Part shown: positions 35,544 to 43,068 of the stretch, in pieces | Layout: each line of letters begins with the position of its first letter | How positions within the stretch are numbered: position 1 is the first letter of the stretch | From: Caulobacter sp. FWC2 | Lineage (GTDB): Bacteria > Pseudomonadota > Alphaproteobacteria > Caulobacterales > Caulobacteraceae | Length of the DNA stretch: 64,000 nucleotides | Direction: 5' to 3' | NCBI RefSeq assembly: GCF_002742625.1 | Contig: NZ_PEBF01000001.1 | Span: 2,356,001 to 2,420,000 of the forward strand | Notes under the pieces: generated by a model | Told to the model about the DNA's origin: nothing | The model's input: the letters and a program-made list of their open reading frames with translations, nothing else | Databases searched by the model: none | Translations under genes and position numbers: made by a program

Positions 35544-38504
35544 ATGTGGATCATGAGCAGCCAAAACCCGCCGATACCGCCGTGCTTCGACTGTGGTGAC
35601 GACCCGATCAACCGCCTGATCGAGATGTTCGTCGACATCGCCCAGAAGAAGCGCATCCGCCTGGGCCAGACCCCGGCCGAGCGCCCGGTGTTCCGCAAGC
35701 TGCACGGCGCGGCCCACGGCCGACTGGAAATGGTCAAGGACATTCCCGCTGACCTCAAGGTCGGCGTCTTCGCCCACGAAAGCCTGACGGCCTGGATGCG
35801 CTTTTCCAGCGACACCTCGCCCACCTCGCCCGACCTCCAGTCGACGGTCGGCATCGGACTGAAGGTGTTCGGCGTGCCGGGCGAGAAAGCCTATGGCGGG
35901 GCCGGCGACACGGCCGACTTCATCCTGCAGAACTATCCGGTGTTCTTCGTCGATAACGCGACTGAGATGTGCGAATTCACCTATGCCGGGGTCGTCCAGG
36001 GCGACTATCCGACCTATCTGGCCCATCACCCGAAGACCAACCATATCCTCAACGAGATGGCCAAGGTCGAGGGCAGTGTCCTGACCACCACCTACTGGGG
36101 CATCCTGCCGTTCGGGGCGGGGCAAAAGCAGGCGGTCAAGTATCGGCTGGATCCCGAAACCCCGCCGGAAAACGTCGCCAATGACGCGCCAGACTACCTG
36201 GCCACAGACATGGCCGGCCGCCTGCTGAAGCGCGAATACCGCTTCAAGTTCATGGTTCAGCGCCGCACCAACCCGGCGACCATGCCGCTGGACGAGGCCA
36301 CGGTCGAGTGGCCCGAAACCGAGAGCCCGTTCATCCACGTCGCCACCTTGGTGATCCCGCGCCAGGACGTCGACGATCGCGGTCAGGCCGCCTACGGCCA
36401 GTCGCTGGCCTTCAACATCTTCCGCGTCCCGCCCGAGCAGGCGCCGGTTCCCGAGTCCTCGATCGCCGCGGTGCGCAAGGCCGTCTACGCCGCCAGCGCC
36501 GACACCCGCCACGAGGCCAACGGCCAGCCGCTGCGCGATCCGGCCGAGCCGCGTCAGCCGCGCCTGGCGCCGGACACGCCGCCCGACACCTGTGTGGTCA
36601 AGGCCGCCATCTATCCGCCGATCGGCATCGCCCGCGTCGGCAACAGCCCGGACGAATGGTATCTCGGCCCGGAAACCCCCGATCCAGAGCCCCTGCCCCG
36701 CGGCGCCTATCGCGACAAGCACGGCCGGCTGAAACGCCAGGCCGCTCGCTTCAGGGTCTACGGCGTCAACGCCAAGGGCGAGATCGTGCGCGAGCTGACC
36801 GGCGAGCACGACGACGTCCAGATCGACTGGTCCGTCCAACTGGCGAACACCAAATCGGCCTGGTACGGCTTCCAGCTGGCGCTGGACATTCCCGAGGCCG
36901 CCTCAGCCCCGCCGACGGTTCTGCGCAACGCCACCATCGCCGATCGCGCGGGCCTGGCCATCACCCCGAAGGCCCGCCACGTCGCCGGGCGCGCCGCCAA
37001 GCCCAGGGCGTTCGACGACGGCGAATTCATGGGCGACAAGGTCTATCTCGGCGAGATCTCGACCGACGCCGAGCAGCGCCTGATCGTGCTGGGCGGCCAT
37101 GGCAAGTCGGCCTCGTGCGATGGCAGCTGGGCCATCACCTTCGCCAACAACGAAGGCTGGTACGACGACATCTCCGACGGTCCGGTCACCGCCAAGGTCA
37201 AGCTGAACGGCGTCCCGCTGGAGGTGGTCCCGGCCTGGGTCGTGGTCGCCCCGCCCAATTTCGGCCCGCAGCGCAAGTCGGTGCGCACCATGTGGGACCT
37301 GATGCGCGACGTCGCCATCAAGGCCGGCACCCTGCCCGCGCCCAAGCGCCCGTCCTTCACCCACGACATCCTGCCGATCTTCGAGCGGATGGCCGGGTTG
37401 CAGTGGGTCAATGCGGGCTTCGCCGCCGGCTTCGGCTGGAACGGCGCCTTCGACTTCATGACGCCGGAAGGGATCGCCAAGCTGGCCGATCCGGGCCCGG
37501 CCACCCAGGAGATCCGCCGCGTCCTGTCCAACTCGTTCCGGCGGTTCGCGGTCGACTCCTGGGCGCCGACGCCCTGGCCGTGGCTGTACGGCGACGCCAT
37601 GGCCATCCCTGCGGCGCCGACGCCGCGCCAGAACGCAGCGCTCAGCGATTGCCAACTGGCCATGCTGGACCAGTGGGCCAAGGGCGATTTCGACGCCGAC
37701 TACGACCCCAAGCGCGTTCCGCCGACGTCGATCGATCAGGTCCCCTTGGCCGAACAGGGCGAGGTGCTCACCAAGGCGGCGCTGGACTTCTGCCTGGCCG
37801 ATGCCTTCCATCCTGGCTGCGAGATGACCTGGCCGGTGCGCGCCTCGACCCTGTACATGGCCCCGTTCCGCTTCGCGCACGTGCTGCCCGACTGGGTCGC
37901 GCCGAACCTGGGCGAGGTGCTGACCAGCGACGGCATGACCATCCCCAATGGCCCGCTTTACGGCCAGATCCCCGGCGGCATCACGCGGTGGATGGCCGTT
38001 CCGTGGCAGACCGACAGCGCCAGCTGTCGTTCAGGCTACGACACCGCCTACGATCCCTACGTGCCCGCCTTCTGGCCCGCTCGCGTCCCCGACCAGGTGT
38101 TGACCGAGGAGAACTACGAGATCGTCATGGACAAGAAGCGGCCGCTGTCCGAGCGACGCGCCGCCTTCGCCAACCGCGCCGCCTGGATCGATCCGCTGGG
38201 CACGACCAGCTACACCGACCAGATCAACAACATGATCGAGCACTTCGACCATCTGGGCGTGGTCGAGGTGCGCGAGGGGCCGACGGACACCGACGCCTTC
38301 CCGGCGGTGATCGAGGTCGAGGACCGCCGCAAGACCATCCACGACGTGATCCCCAAGAACGGCAAGGGACCCCGCAGCCTGAAATCGGCCGCTCACCAGG
38401 GCGCCACCCACGCGGGCTCGCCCGGAACCAACCGCCGGGTGGACATCACGGACATCGACAAGTTCCGCCGCTTCCCGTTGGGCCTGCCGGTCCAGTTCAA
38501 ATAG
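35544..38504 (+). CDS. Fusion of a haem catalase-like domain with a LodA-type quinoprotein amino-acid oxidase
   Basis: 986 aa. Residues about 25-335 follow the catalase-like fold: H54 in KLHGAAHG, VFAHESLTAWMRFSSD, TADFILQNYPVFF, and the haem ligand motif R311-x3-Y315-x6-R322-x3-N326. From about 360 it is LodA-like: AAIYPPIGIARVGNSPDEWYLGPE opens, VTAKVKLNGVPLEVVPAWVVVAPPNF, FTHDILPIFERM, and LDFCLADAFHPGCEMTWP and AVPWQTD...FWPARVPDQV near the end. Candidate CTQ cofactor residues are C750 or C759 and W844. LodA proteins oxidise an amino acid and release H2O2. No signal peptide. An ATG at 35553 is an alternative start. The LodB partner follows directly. Confidence 0.88.
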   Translation: MWIMSSQNPPIPPCFDCGDDPINRLIEMFVDIAQKKRIRLGQTPAERPVFRKLHGAAHGRLEMVKDIPADLKVGVFAHESLTAWMRFSSDTSPTSPDLQSTVGIGLKVFGVPGEKAYGGAGDTADFILQNYPVFFVDNATEMCEFTYAGVVQGDYPTYLAHHPKTNHILNEMAKVEGSVLTTTYWGILPFGAGQKQAVKYRLDPETPPENVANDAPDYLATDMAGRLLKREYRFKFMVQRRTNPATMPLDEATVEWPETESPFIHVATLVIPRQDVDDRGQAAYGQSLAFNIFRVPPEQAPVPESSIAAVRKAVYAASADTRHEANGQPLRDPAEPRQPRLAPDTPPDTCVVKAAIYPPIGIARVGNSPDEWYLGPETPDPEPLPRGAYRDKHGRLKRQAARFRVYGVNAKGEIVRELTGEHDDVQIDWSVQLANTKSAWYGFQLALDIPEAASAPPTVLRNATIADRAGLAITPKARHVAGRAAKPRAFDDGEFMGDKVYLGEISTDAEQRLIVLGGHGKSASCDGSWAITFANNEGWYDDISDGPVTAKVKLNGVPLEVVPAWVVVAPPNFGPQRKSVRTMWDLMRDVAIKAGTLPAPKRPSFTHDILPIFERMAGLQWVNAGFAAGFGWNGAFDFMTPEGIAKLADPGPATQEIRRVLSNSFRRFAVDSWAPTPWPWLYGDAMAIPAAPTPRQNAALSDCQLAMLDQWAKGDFDADYDPKRVPPTSIDQVPLAEQGEVLTKAALDFCLADAFHPGCEMTWPVRASTLYMAPFRFAHVLPDWVAPNLGEVLTSDGMTIPNGPLYGQIPGGITRWMAVPWQTDSASCRSGYDTAYDPYVPAFWPARVPDQVLTEENYEIVMDKKRPLSERRAAFANRAAWIDPLGTTSYTDQINNMIEHFDHLGVVEVREGPTDTDAFPAVIEVEDRRKTIHDVIPKNGKGPRSLKSAAHQGATHAGSPGTNRRVDITDIDKFRRFPLGLPVQFK

Positions 38505-39638
38505 GTGGAAGTCGTCGATGTTGTCATCGTCGGGGCCGGGCCGGCGGGAGCGACCGCAGCCCTCAACCTGGCCCCATTCTGGCGCGTGTTGCTCCTGGAC
38601 CGCTGGCCGACACCGCCGTCCCGGATCGGCGAGTCCTTGCCAGGCGCGGCGCGACGACTGCTGACGGACATGGGCCTGTGGCAAGGGTTCCTGGATGATC
38701 GCCATGCCCCCTGTCACCACCATCGCGGGGCCTGGGGGGCGGCTTACCCCCATGAGCGCGACGCCTTGGGCAATCCGGATGGCCACGGCTGGCTGCTCGA
38801 CCGCTCGCGGTTTGAGCGACGTCTGCGCGCCACCGCCATAGCCCGGGGCGCGCGAGCTTGGTCGCCCGCCCGCCCCCTGACGCTCTCCCGGCGCGCTCAA
38901 GGGGACTGGAGCCTGACGGTGGCGCGTTCAGGCGCGTCCGCCCAGATCGCGGCGCGGTTGGTCATTGACGCAGGGGGGCGTGGTTCGCGCCTGGTCTCGG
39001 CCTTCGCGCGTCGCCGGGTGCAGGATCGTTTGGTCTGCGCGTGGTTGCGCGCCCCCGCTCCCCTGCCCCCTGGCCTTATCCAGATCGAAGCCGAAACCGA
39101 GGGGTGGTGGTACGCGGCGTCGACCCCGGACGGCGGCGCGGTCCTGGCGTTTCACACCGACGCGGACCGCGCCGCGTCCCTGGGGCTGGCGCGCGATCGG
39201 ACGGCGCTGCTGCAAAGGGCCAGGAGCCTGCCGATGCTGGGCGAAGCGGTCTTGGACAGCACCTGGGACCAGGCGCAGTCCGGTTATTGCGCCGCGCACG
39301 GCGCGCGCCTGGATCCGCCCTCAGGCCCCGATTGGCTGGCGGTCGGCGATGCGGCTCTGGCCTTCGATCCGCTGTCGGCTCAGGGCCTGTTCAACGCTCT
39401 GTACACGGGGCTAGCCGGGGCGGAGGCCGCCGACAGGATGCTACGCGACCAGAGCGCCGCGCACGCCGAGTACGACGCCGACCTGGCCAGCGTGGCCAAT
39501 GCCTACCAACGCCATCTGGCGGCCTGGTACGATGTCGAGAGGCGCTGGCCGCAGAGTCTATTCTGGCGACGCCGCCACGAAGCCGCGGCCAGCTTGGCGC
39601 GCGCGGGCGGGCTCGCCGACACCGCCCGTCTGAGCTAG
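38505..39638 (+). CDS. LodB-type FAD-dependent maturation protein
   Basis: 377 aa flavoprotein. FAD-binding VDVVIVGAGPAGATAALNLA at residues 4-23, RIGESLPGAARRLLTDMGLW (as in LodB and flavin halogenase relatives), GWLLDRSRFERRL, and the second FAD motif WLAVGDAALAFDPLSAQGLFNAL. LodB proteins are needed to form the cysteine tryptophylquinone cofactor of LodA in the cytoplasm. GTG start immediately after the LodA-fusion stop, so translation is coupled. The lasso B2-type gene follows 9 bases after its stop. Confidence 0.88.
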   Translation: MEVVDVVIVGAGPAGATAALNLAPFWRVLLLDRWPTPPSRIGESLPGAARRLLTDMGLWQGFLDDRHAPCHHHRGAWGAAYPHERDALGNPDGHGWLLDRSRFERRLRATAIARGARAWSPARPLTLSRRAQGDWSLTVARSGASAQIAARLVIDAGGRGSRLVSAFARRRVQDRLVCAWLRAPAPLPPGLIQIEAETEGWWYAASTPDGGAVLAFHTDADRAASLGLARDRTALLQRARSLPMLGEAVLDSTWDQAQSGYCAAHGARLDPPSGPDWLAVGDAALAFDPLSAQGLFNALYTGLAGAEAADRMLRDQSAAHAEYDADLASVANAYQRHLAAWYDVERRWPQSLFWRRRHEAAASLARAGGLADTARLS

Positions 39639-39647
39639 CCTGCCAGG

Positions 39648-40127
39648 ATGGGAGCCGCCGCGAGCGAGACAGGCAAGGCGCGTGAGCGCGGTGGCGCGCC
39701 AGAGCAATGGCGCGCGCGCGGCGCGCGCGCGCGTCTGTTGCTCGAGGCTGCTGTAGAGTTGACCTGGGCCCTGCGACGCCTGCGCAACACCCCCATCGAC
39801 ACCTTGCTGGCCGGCGAGCGCCATCCCGCGACCGAGCGCATTCCCGCGGCCGCCGCGCGCGACCCAAGCGCGTTCGCGGTGGGCTGGGCCCTGACCGCGG
39901 CGGCGCGCAGACTGCCGTGGTCGTGCAATTGTCTGACCATGACCCTGGCCGGACAGCGCATGCTGGCGCGCCGCGGCCTCGGCCCTGTCGTTCATCTGGG
40001 CTTGCGGCACGGGTCCGACGGTCTCCGCGCCCATGCCTGGCTCGAAGCCGGCGGCGGGGTCGTCAGCGGCGCCGACGCCATGGACCAGTTCACCCCCCTG
40101 GTGCGTATCACCCTACCCCAGGCGTAG
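39648..40127 (+). CDS. Lasso peptide biosynthesis B2-type (McjB-like) transglutaminase-fold protease
   Basis: 159 aa. The C-terminal half has the B2 pattern: Cys in WSCNCLTMTLAGQRMLARRGL, GPVVHLGLRH, His in LRAHAWLEAGGGVVSGADAMDQFTPL, with D near the end as third residue. B2 proteins cut the leader from lasso precursors with the PqqD-like B1 presenting it. The N-terminal half is an Arg/Ala-rich helical stretch containing ELTWALRRLRNTP. It is the only B2 in the window: 9.5 kb from the precursor gene yet directly behind lodB. It may serve the lasso cluster, the lod genes, or both. Confidence 0.82.
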   Translation: MGAAASETGKARERGGAPEQWRARGARARLLLEAAVELTWALRRLRNTPIDTLLAGERHPATERIPAAAARDPSAFAVGWALTAAARRLPWSCNCLTMTLAGQRMLARRGLGPVVHLGLRHGSDGLRAHAWLEAGGGVVSGADAMDQFTPLVRITLPQA

Positions 40128-40200
40128 CCTTTCATGCTCGCCAAAGTATGATCGAAGCCCGACTCGCGTCTTGGCCGAGTCCCGCTTGCGCCGAGGACCC

Positions 40201-40497
40201 ATGCTCGAAACCCTCACCGCCGAAGACTTCGTTCCTCTGATCGGTCAGGTCGTGCGATTTGATCAGCCAGACTACCAGGAGGCCCTTACGGTTTCCGAAG
40301 TCATTGTCATTGCGGCTGATCCGCCAGCGGGAGTGCGGCGCGGCTTTATCGTCGTGCTAGAGGGATCCAACCCGGCGATGATGATCAGTCAAGGCATGTA
40401 CAGTTTCGAGCTCGGCGCGCTCGGGCGCTATGAACTGCTGGCCAATTGCATCGGCCCTGGCGCGAATGGCTTTCGCTATCAGATCGTCTTTGGTTGA
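40201..40497 (+). CDS. DUF6916-type small protein
   Basis: 98 aa. LTAEDFVPLIGQVVRF at the start, a middle with VIVIAADPPAGVRRGFIVVLEG, and the ending YSFELGALGRYELLANCIGPGANGFRYQIVFG, which fits small beta proteins annotated as DUF6916. I know these as frequent neighbours of tail-collar proteins, and three such genes lie 640 bases on. The frame is open to 40033, but the conserved part starts at 40201. Function unknown. Confidence 0.7.
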   Translation: MLETLTAEDFVPLIGQVVRFDQPDYQEALTVSEVIVIAADPPAGVRRGFIVVLEGSNPAMMISQGMYSFELGALGRYELLANCIGPGANGFRYQIVFG

Positions 40498-40507
40498 AGC
40501 CCCTGGG

Positions 40508-41047
40508 TCAGATGGGCGTGGGAGACTCGACCTTCGCCAGAGCGAGCTCCAGACGCCAGTATGGCGCCACGTCCTCGACCTCGATGAATCCCAGGCGCTG
40601 ATAGAGGCGTCGGGCGGGGTTGTCGCGCTCGACATGGATGCTGACCTTGTAAGCCCCGAGGTCGCGAGCCTGGGCGACGAGCGCCTTGAGCAAGGCCGCG
40701 CCCAGCCCCCGCCCGCGAGCTTGTGGGATCAATCCGATATCGACGATCCGGAAGTCACCCGCGCTCAAGAGGGCATACAGCTTGCCCACCGGCTGGCCGT
40801 GCTGTTCAACGACGGCGTAGGCCGCGTCATAGTAGTGGGCGTCGTAGTGGCGGGTCTGGAGCTCGTACTGCTGATGCAAAAAGGCCAGGCGAACCGCATC
40901 CGGCCAGCCGGTCACCGCGGTCTCGGCCCAGCGCGATTCAACGTACACCTCGCGCAGGAACGCGCCGTCCTCGGGGATACGCGGCCGAAGGCGCGCTCCA
41001 AGCGCGCGCAAATCCGCGGTGAGCGGCGCAATCGGTGTGGTGTCCAT
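40508..41047 (-). CDS. GNAT-family N-acetyltransferase
   Basis: 179 aa. N-terminal LRALGARLRPRIPEDGAFLREVY, the strand ALLSAGDFRIVDIGLIPQARGRGLGAALLKALVAQA with the acetyl-CoA loop (Q/R-x-x-G-x-G: QARGRGLG), then VSIHVERDNPARRLYQRLGFIEV. The acetyl acceptor cannot be read. Converges on the DUF6916 gene with 10 bases between stops. It may belong to the tail-collar group, which is on the same strand behind it, but has its own start region. Confidence 0.9.
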   Translation of the reverse strand: MDTTPIAPLTADLRALGARLRPRIPEDGAFLREVYVESRWAETAVTGWPDAVRLAFLHQQYELQTRHYDAHYYDAAYAVVEQHGQPVGKLYALLSAGDFRIVDIGLIPQARGRGLGAALLKALVAQARDLGAYKVSIHVERDNPARRLYQRLGFIEVEDVAPYWRLELALAKVESPTPI

Positions 41048-41138
41048 CGGGTTCTGGGGCTCGGGCGTGCGGATCTTAGCGTTGAGGCAAGACGGTCGAC
41101 GGCCTCACCGCGTGGATGAAGACCGTCAACCGCCAGAC

Positions 41139-41675
41139 TTAGGGGCGCTGAGGATAGACACCGGCCCAGCAGACATAATAGCCCATGCCCAAGAACGGTT
41201 GGCGGTTCTCGTGGGCCCCGCCTTGACCGTAGGGAGAGATGGTCGTCGCGGCCATGGTCACCGTGGCGCTGGTGTACGGCGCGTAGGCCGCGCCGCCCAG
41301 CGGCGTGCCGGTGGGCGGGATATAGGTCGGGGTCGTCAGGTAGTTGTTGGTCGGCGTGGCGGTCTTCTGCGCCGCGGCGCCGGCGGCGAAGGTCAGGCTG
41401 TGACTGTGAGGCGGCACGCTGGCGGGAGTCAGCGTCACGGCCTCGACGCCGAATTGCTCGCCGGTCAGGGTTGGGTCGGAGGCGCCCATCGCCACGCGCG
41501 AGCGCAGATCAGGCAAGGCGAAGTTGCTTGTGCCGTTACCTCCATACTGCAGCCCGAGAATGCTGTAGAGCGCGGTATATTGCGAGATCGGGACCAGTTG
41601 GCCCGCGCATTGGAGCCAATTCTCCGGCGCGAACACGAACGGGAACAGGCGGATTTCGCCGACATAGGCATCCAT
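41139..41675 (-). CDS. Tail-collar (microcystin-dependent protein MdpB-like) protein, copy 3
   Basis: 178 aa. Phage tail-collar domain: YVGEIRLFPFVFAPENWLQCAGQLVPISQYTALYSILGLQYGGNGTSNFALPDLRSRV, then VTLTPASVPPHSHSL (collar His), and the end GMGYYVCWAGVYPQRP. Such proteins occur as small trimeric fibre-like units, often exported, outside any phage. No other phage gene lies near. Ribosome site GGAGA precedes the ATG. The third of three same-strand paralogues; 14 bases separate it from copy 2. Confidence 0.88.
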   Translation of the reverse strand: MDAYVGEIRLFPFVFAPENWLQCAGQLVPISQYTALYSILGLQYGGNGTSNFALPDLRSRVAMGASDPTLTGEQFGVEAVTLTPASVPPHSHSLTFAAGAAAQKTATPTNNYLTTPTYIPPTGTPLGGAAYAPYTSATVTMAATTISPYGQGGAHENRQPFLGMGYYVCWAGVYPQRP

Positions 41676-41689
41676 GGCGATGTTCTCCG

Positions 41690-42244
41690 TTAGGGTCGGC
41701 TCGGGAAGATGCCCGAGGTCGCGATGATAAAGTTGATGGTCAGCGAGGGCATCTGGTTCACATGCGCCCCGTTCATGCCGGGCGATGCGGACAGCGCGCG
41801 CGGGTCGAGCGCGCCATAGGTGGGAGCCGGCGTGGCGGTGCTGGAGATATAGTCGACGATCGCACCGGCGGTGTTGGTGGTCGGGGCGGCGAAAACGGCG
41901 TTGTTGCTAAGCGTCTTCGTGGTCGCCGGTTGGGTCGACACCGCAAAACCGTGGTTGTGCGGAGGCATGTTCTGCATGGTCAGGGTCACGTTATTCGTGC
42001 CGGCCTTTTGTCCCAGGACGTAGGACGACAGGCCCGGGGACTGCCCCTGGCCGACAGGGAGGCGCGTGCGCAAGTCGGGAATCCCGAACGTGTTCACTCC
42101 ATCTCCGCCCCATTGGGTGCCAAGGAGCACGTAAAGCGCGTCGTAGTTGGAGATGGGCAAAAGGGCGCCATTGCAAATCAGCCAGTCCAAGGGGGCGAAG
42201 GTCCCCCCGAACATGCGGATTTCACCCAGATACTGATCCGACAT
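41690..42244 (-). CDS. Tail-collar (MdpB-like) protein, copy 2
   Basis: 184 aa. YLGEIRMFGGTFAPLDWLICNGALLPISNYDALYVLLGTQWGGDGVNTFGIPDLRTRLPVGQ, VTLTMQNMPPHNHGFAVS, and the end INFIIATSGIFPSRP. Same architecture as its two neighbours. AAGGAACG lies about 8 bases before the ATG. Located between copy 1 (57 bases upstream) and copy 3. Confidence 0.88.
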   Translation of the reverse strand: MSDQYLGEIRMFGGTFAPLDWLICNGALLPISNYDALYVLLGTQWGGDGVNTFGIPDLRTRLPVGQGQSPGLSSYVLGQKAGTNNVTLTMQNMPPHNHGFAVSTQPATTKTLSNNAVFAAPTTNTAGAIVDYISSTATPAPTYGALDPRALSASPGMNGAHVNQMPSLTINFIIATSGIFPSRP

Positions 42245-42301
42245 GGGGATCGTTCCTTTGGTTATGATGTCATGCGATCCGGAACCGTTGCGCCGAGGGC
42301 G

Positions 42302-42856
42302 TCAGGGTCTGGAGGGGTAAATTCCTACCAAGGCGATCGAGAAATTGACGGCCGCGTAGGGCTGAATGTTGGGGTGAGCGACACCGCCGCCAATCGGGCC
42401 CACGACCTGGCCGTTCAGCACCGCGCTCAGGGCGCTGCTGCCGTAGATCTGGTAAGCGACCGTCGAGGCGGTGTTGTTGGGCACGGTGCTGGACGGCATC
42501 AGGTTCGCCGGCGCCGACGCCGTGCCAGTGCTGGTCACCCCGACCACGTAGTGATTGTGCTGGGGCACGGTGGCGTCGGTCAGGGTGACGTTTTCGGCGC
42601 CGCCTGTGGTCCCGGTCGCATAGGCCGTCAGACCTGGGGCTGGGCTCACCCCGACAAGCGAGCCGGCCGGCACGCGACTGCGCAGGTCCGGCAGATTGAA
42701 CGTGGTGGTGCCGTTGCCGCCAAACTGTACGCCCAGAAGCGAAAACAGAGCCTGGTTCTGCATCACTGAAAGGGACTGGCCATTGCACAGCGCCCAGCCC
42801 TTGGGCGCCCAGTCAAATCCGAAGAGCCGGATTTCTCCAACGAAGTTTTCAGCCAT
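42302..42856 (-). CDS. Tail-collar (MdpB-like) protein, copy 1
   Basis: 184 aa. FVGEIRLFGFDWAPKGWALCNGQSLSVMQNQALFSLLGVQFGGNGTTTFNLPDLRSRVPAG, VTLTDATVPQHNHYVVG, ending VNFSIALVGIYPSRP. The ATG at 42856 is preferred to the GTG two codons upstream, because the GGGAGGG ribosome site is 8 bases from the ATG but only 2 from the GTG. First of the three, so the group promoter should lie in 42857-43068, shared with the divergent SPINDLY-type gene. Confidence 0.88.
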   Translation of the reverse strand: MAENFVGEIRLFGFDWAPKGWALCNGQSLSVMQNQALFSLLGVQFGGNGTTTFNLPDLRSRVPAGSLVGVSPAPGLTAYATGTTGGAENVTLTDATVPQHNHYVVGVTSTGTASAPANLMPSSTVPNNTASTVAYQIYGSSALSAVLNGQVVGPIGGGVAHPNIQPYAAVNFSIALVGIYPSRP

Positions 42857-42983
42857 CGGCACACCCTCCCCGCGACCGAAAGGCCGCTCGCTTTCAATTG
42901 GTTGCTTTTCCGGGATTACCCGCCCAACGGGTTTATTGTAGAATCAGAGTTGCCATTGATGCAACACGCGATCATGGATTGTA

Positions 42984-43012
42984 TTGACAATAAGCTGGAC
43001 CACTTGGCGTAA
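42984..43012 (+). promoter_or_regulatory. Candidate promoter for the SPINDLY-type gene
   Basis: TTGACA at 42984-42989 followed after 17 bases by GCGTAA (43007-43012) in an AT-richer patch. The -35 is perfect, the -10 poor. It would drive the gene starting at 43069 (or the TTG at 43033). Confidence 0.35.
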
Positions 43013-43068
43013 CATCGTTTTCCGTCAAGGGGTTGGCGGAAACTCAAATCCGGGGCGAAGCGCGCGAC

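Noticed and set aside
39707..39740. GCGCGCGC-rich stretch that looked like a repeat or Z-DNA tract
   Set aside because: It lies in the coding frame of the B2-type gene and encodes its Arg/Ala-rich segment; codon use explains it.
41139..42856. Tail-collar genes as a prophage remnant
   Set aside because: No other phage structural, lysis or integrase genes, no attachment-site repeats, and three paralogues in a row fit the free-standing MdpB-like type.
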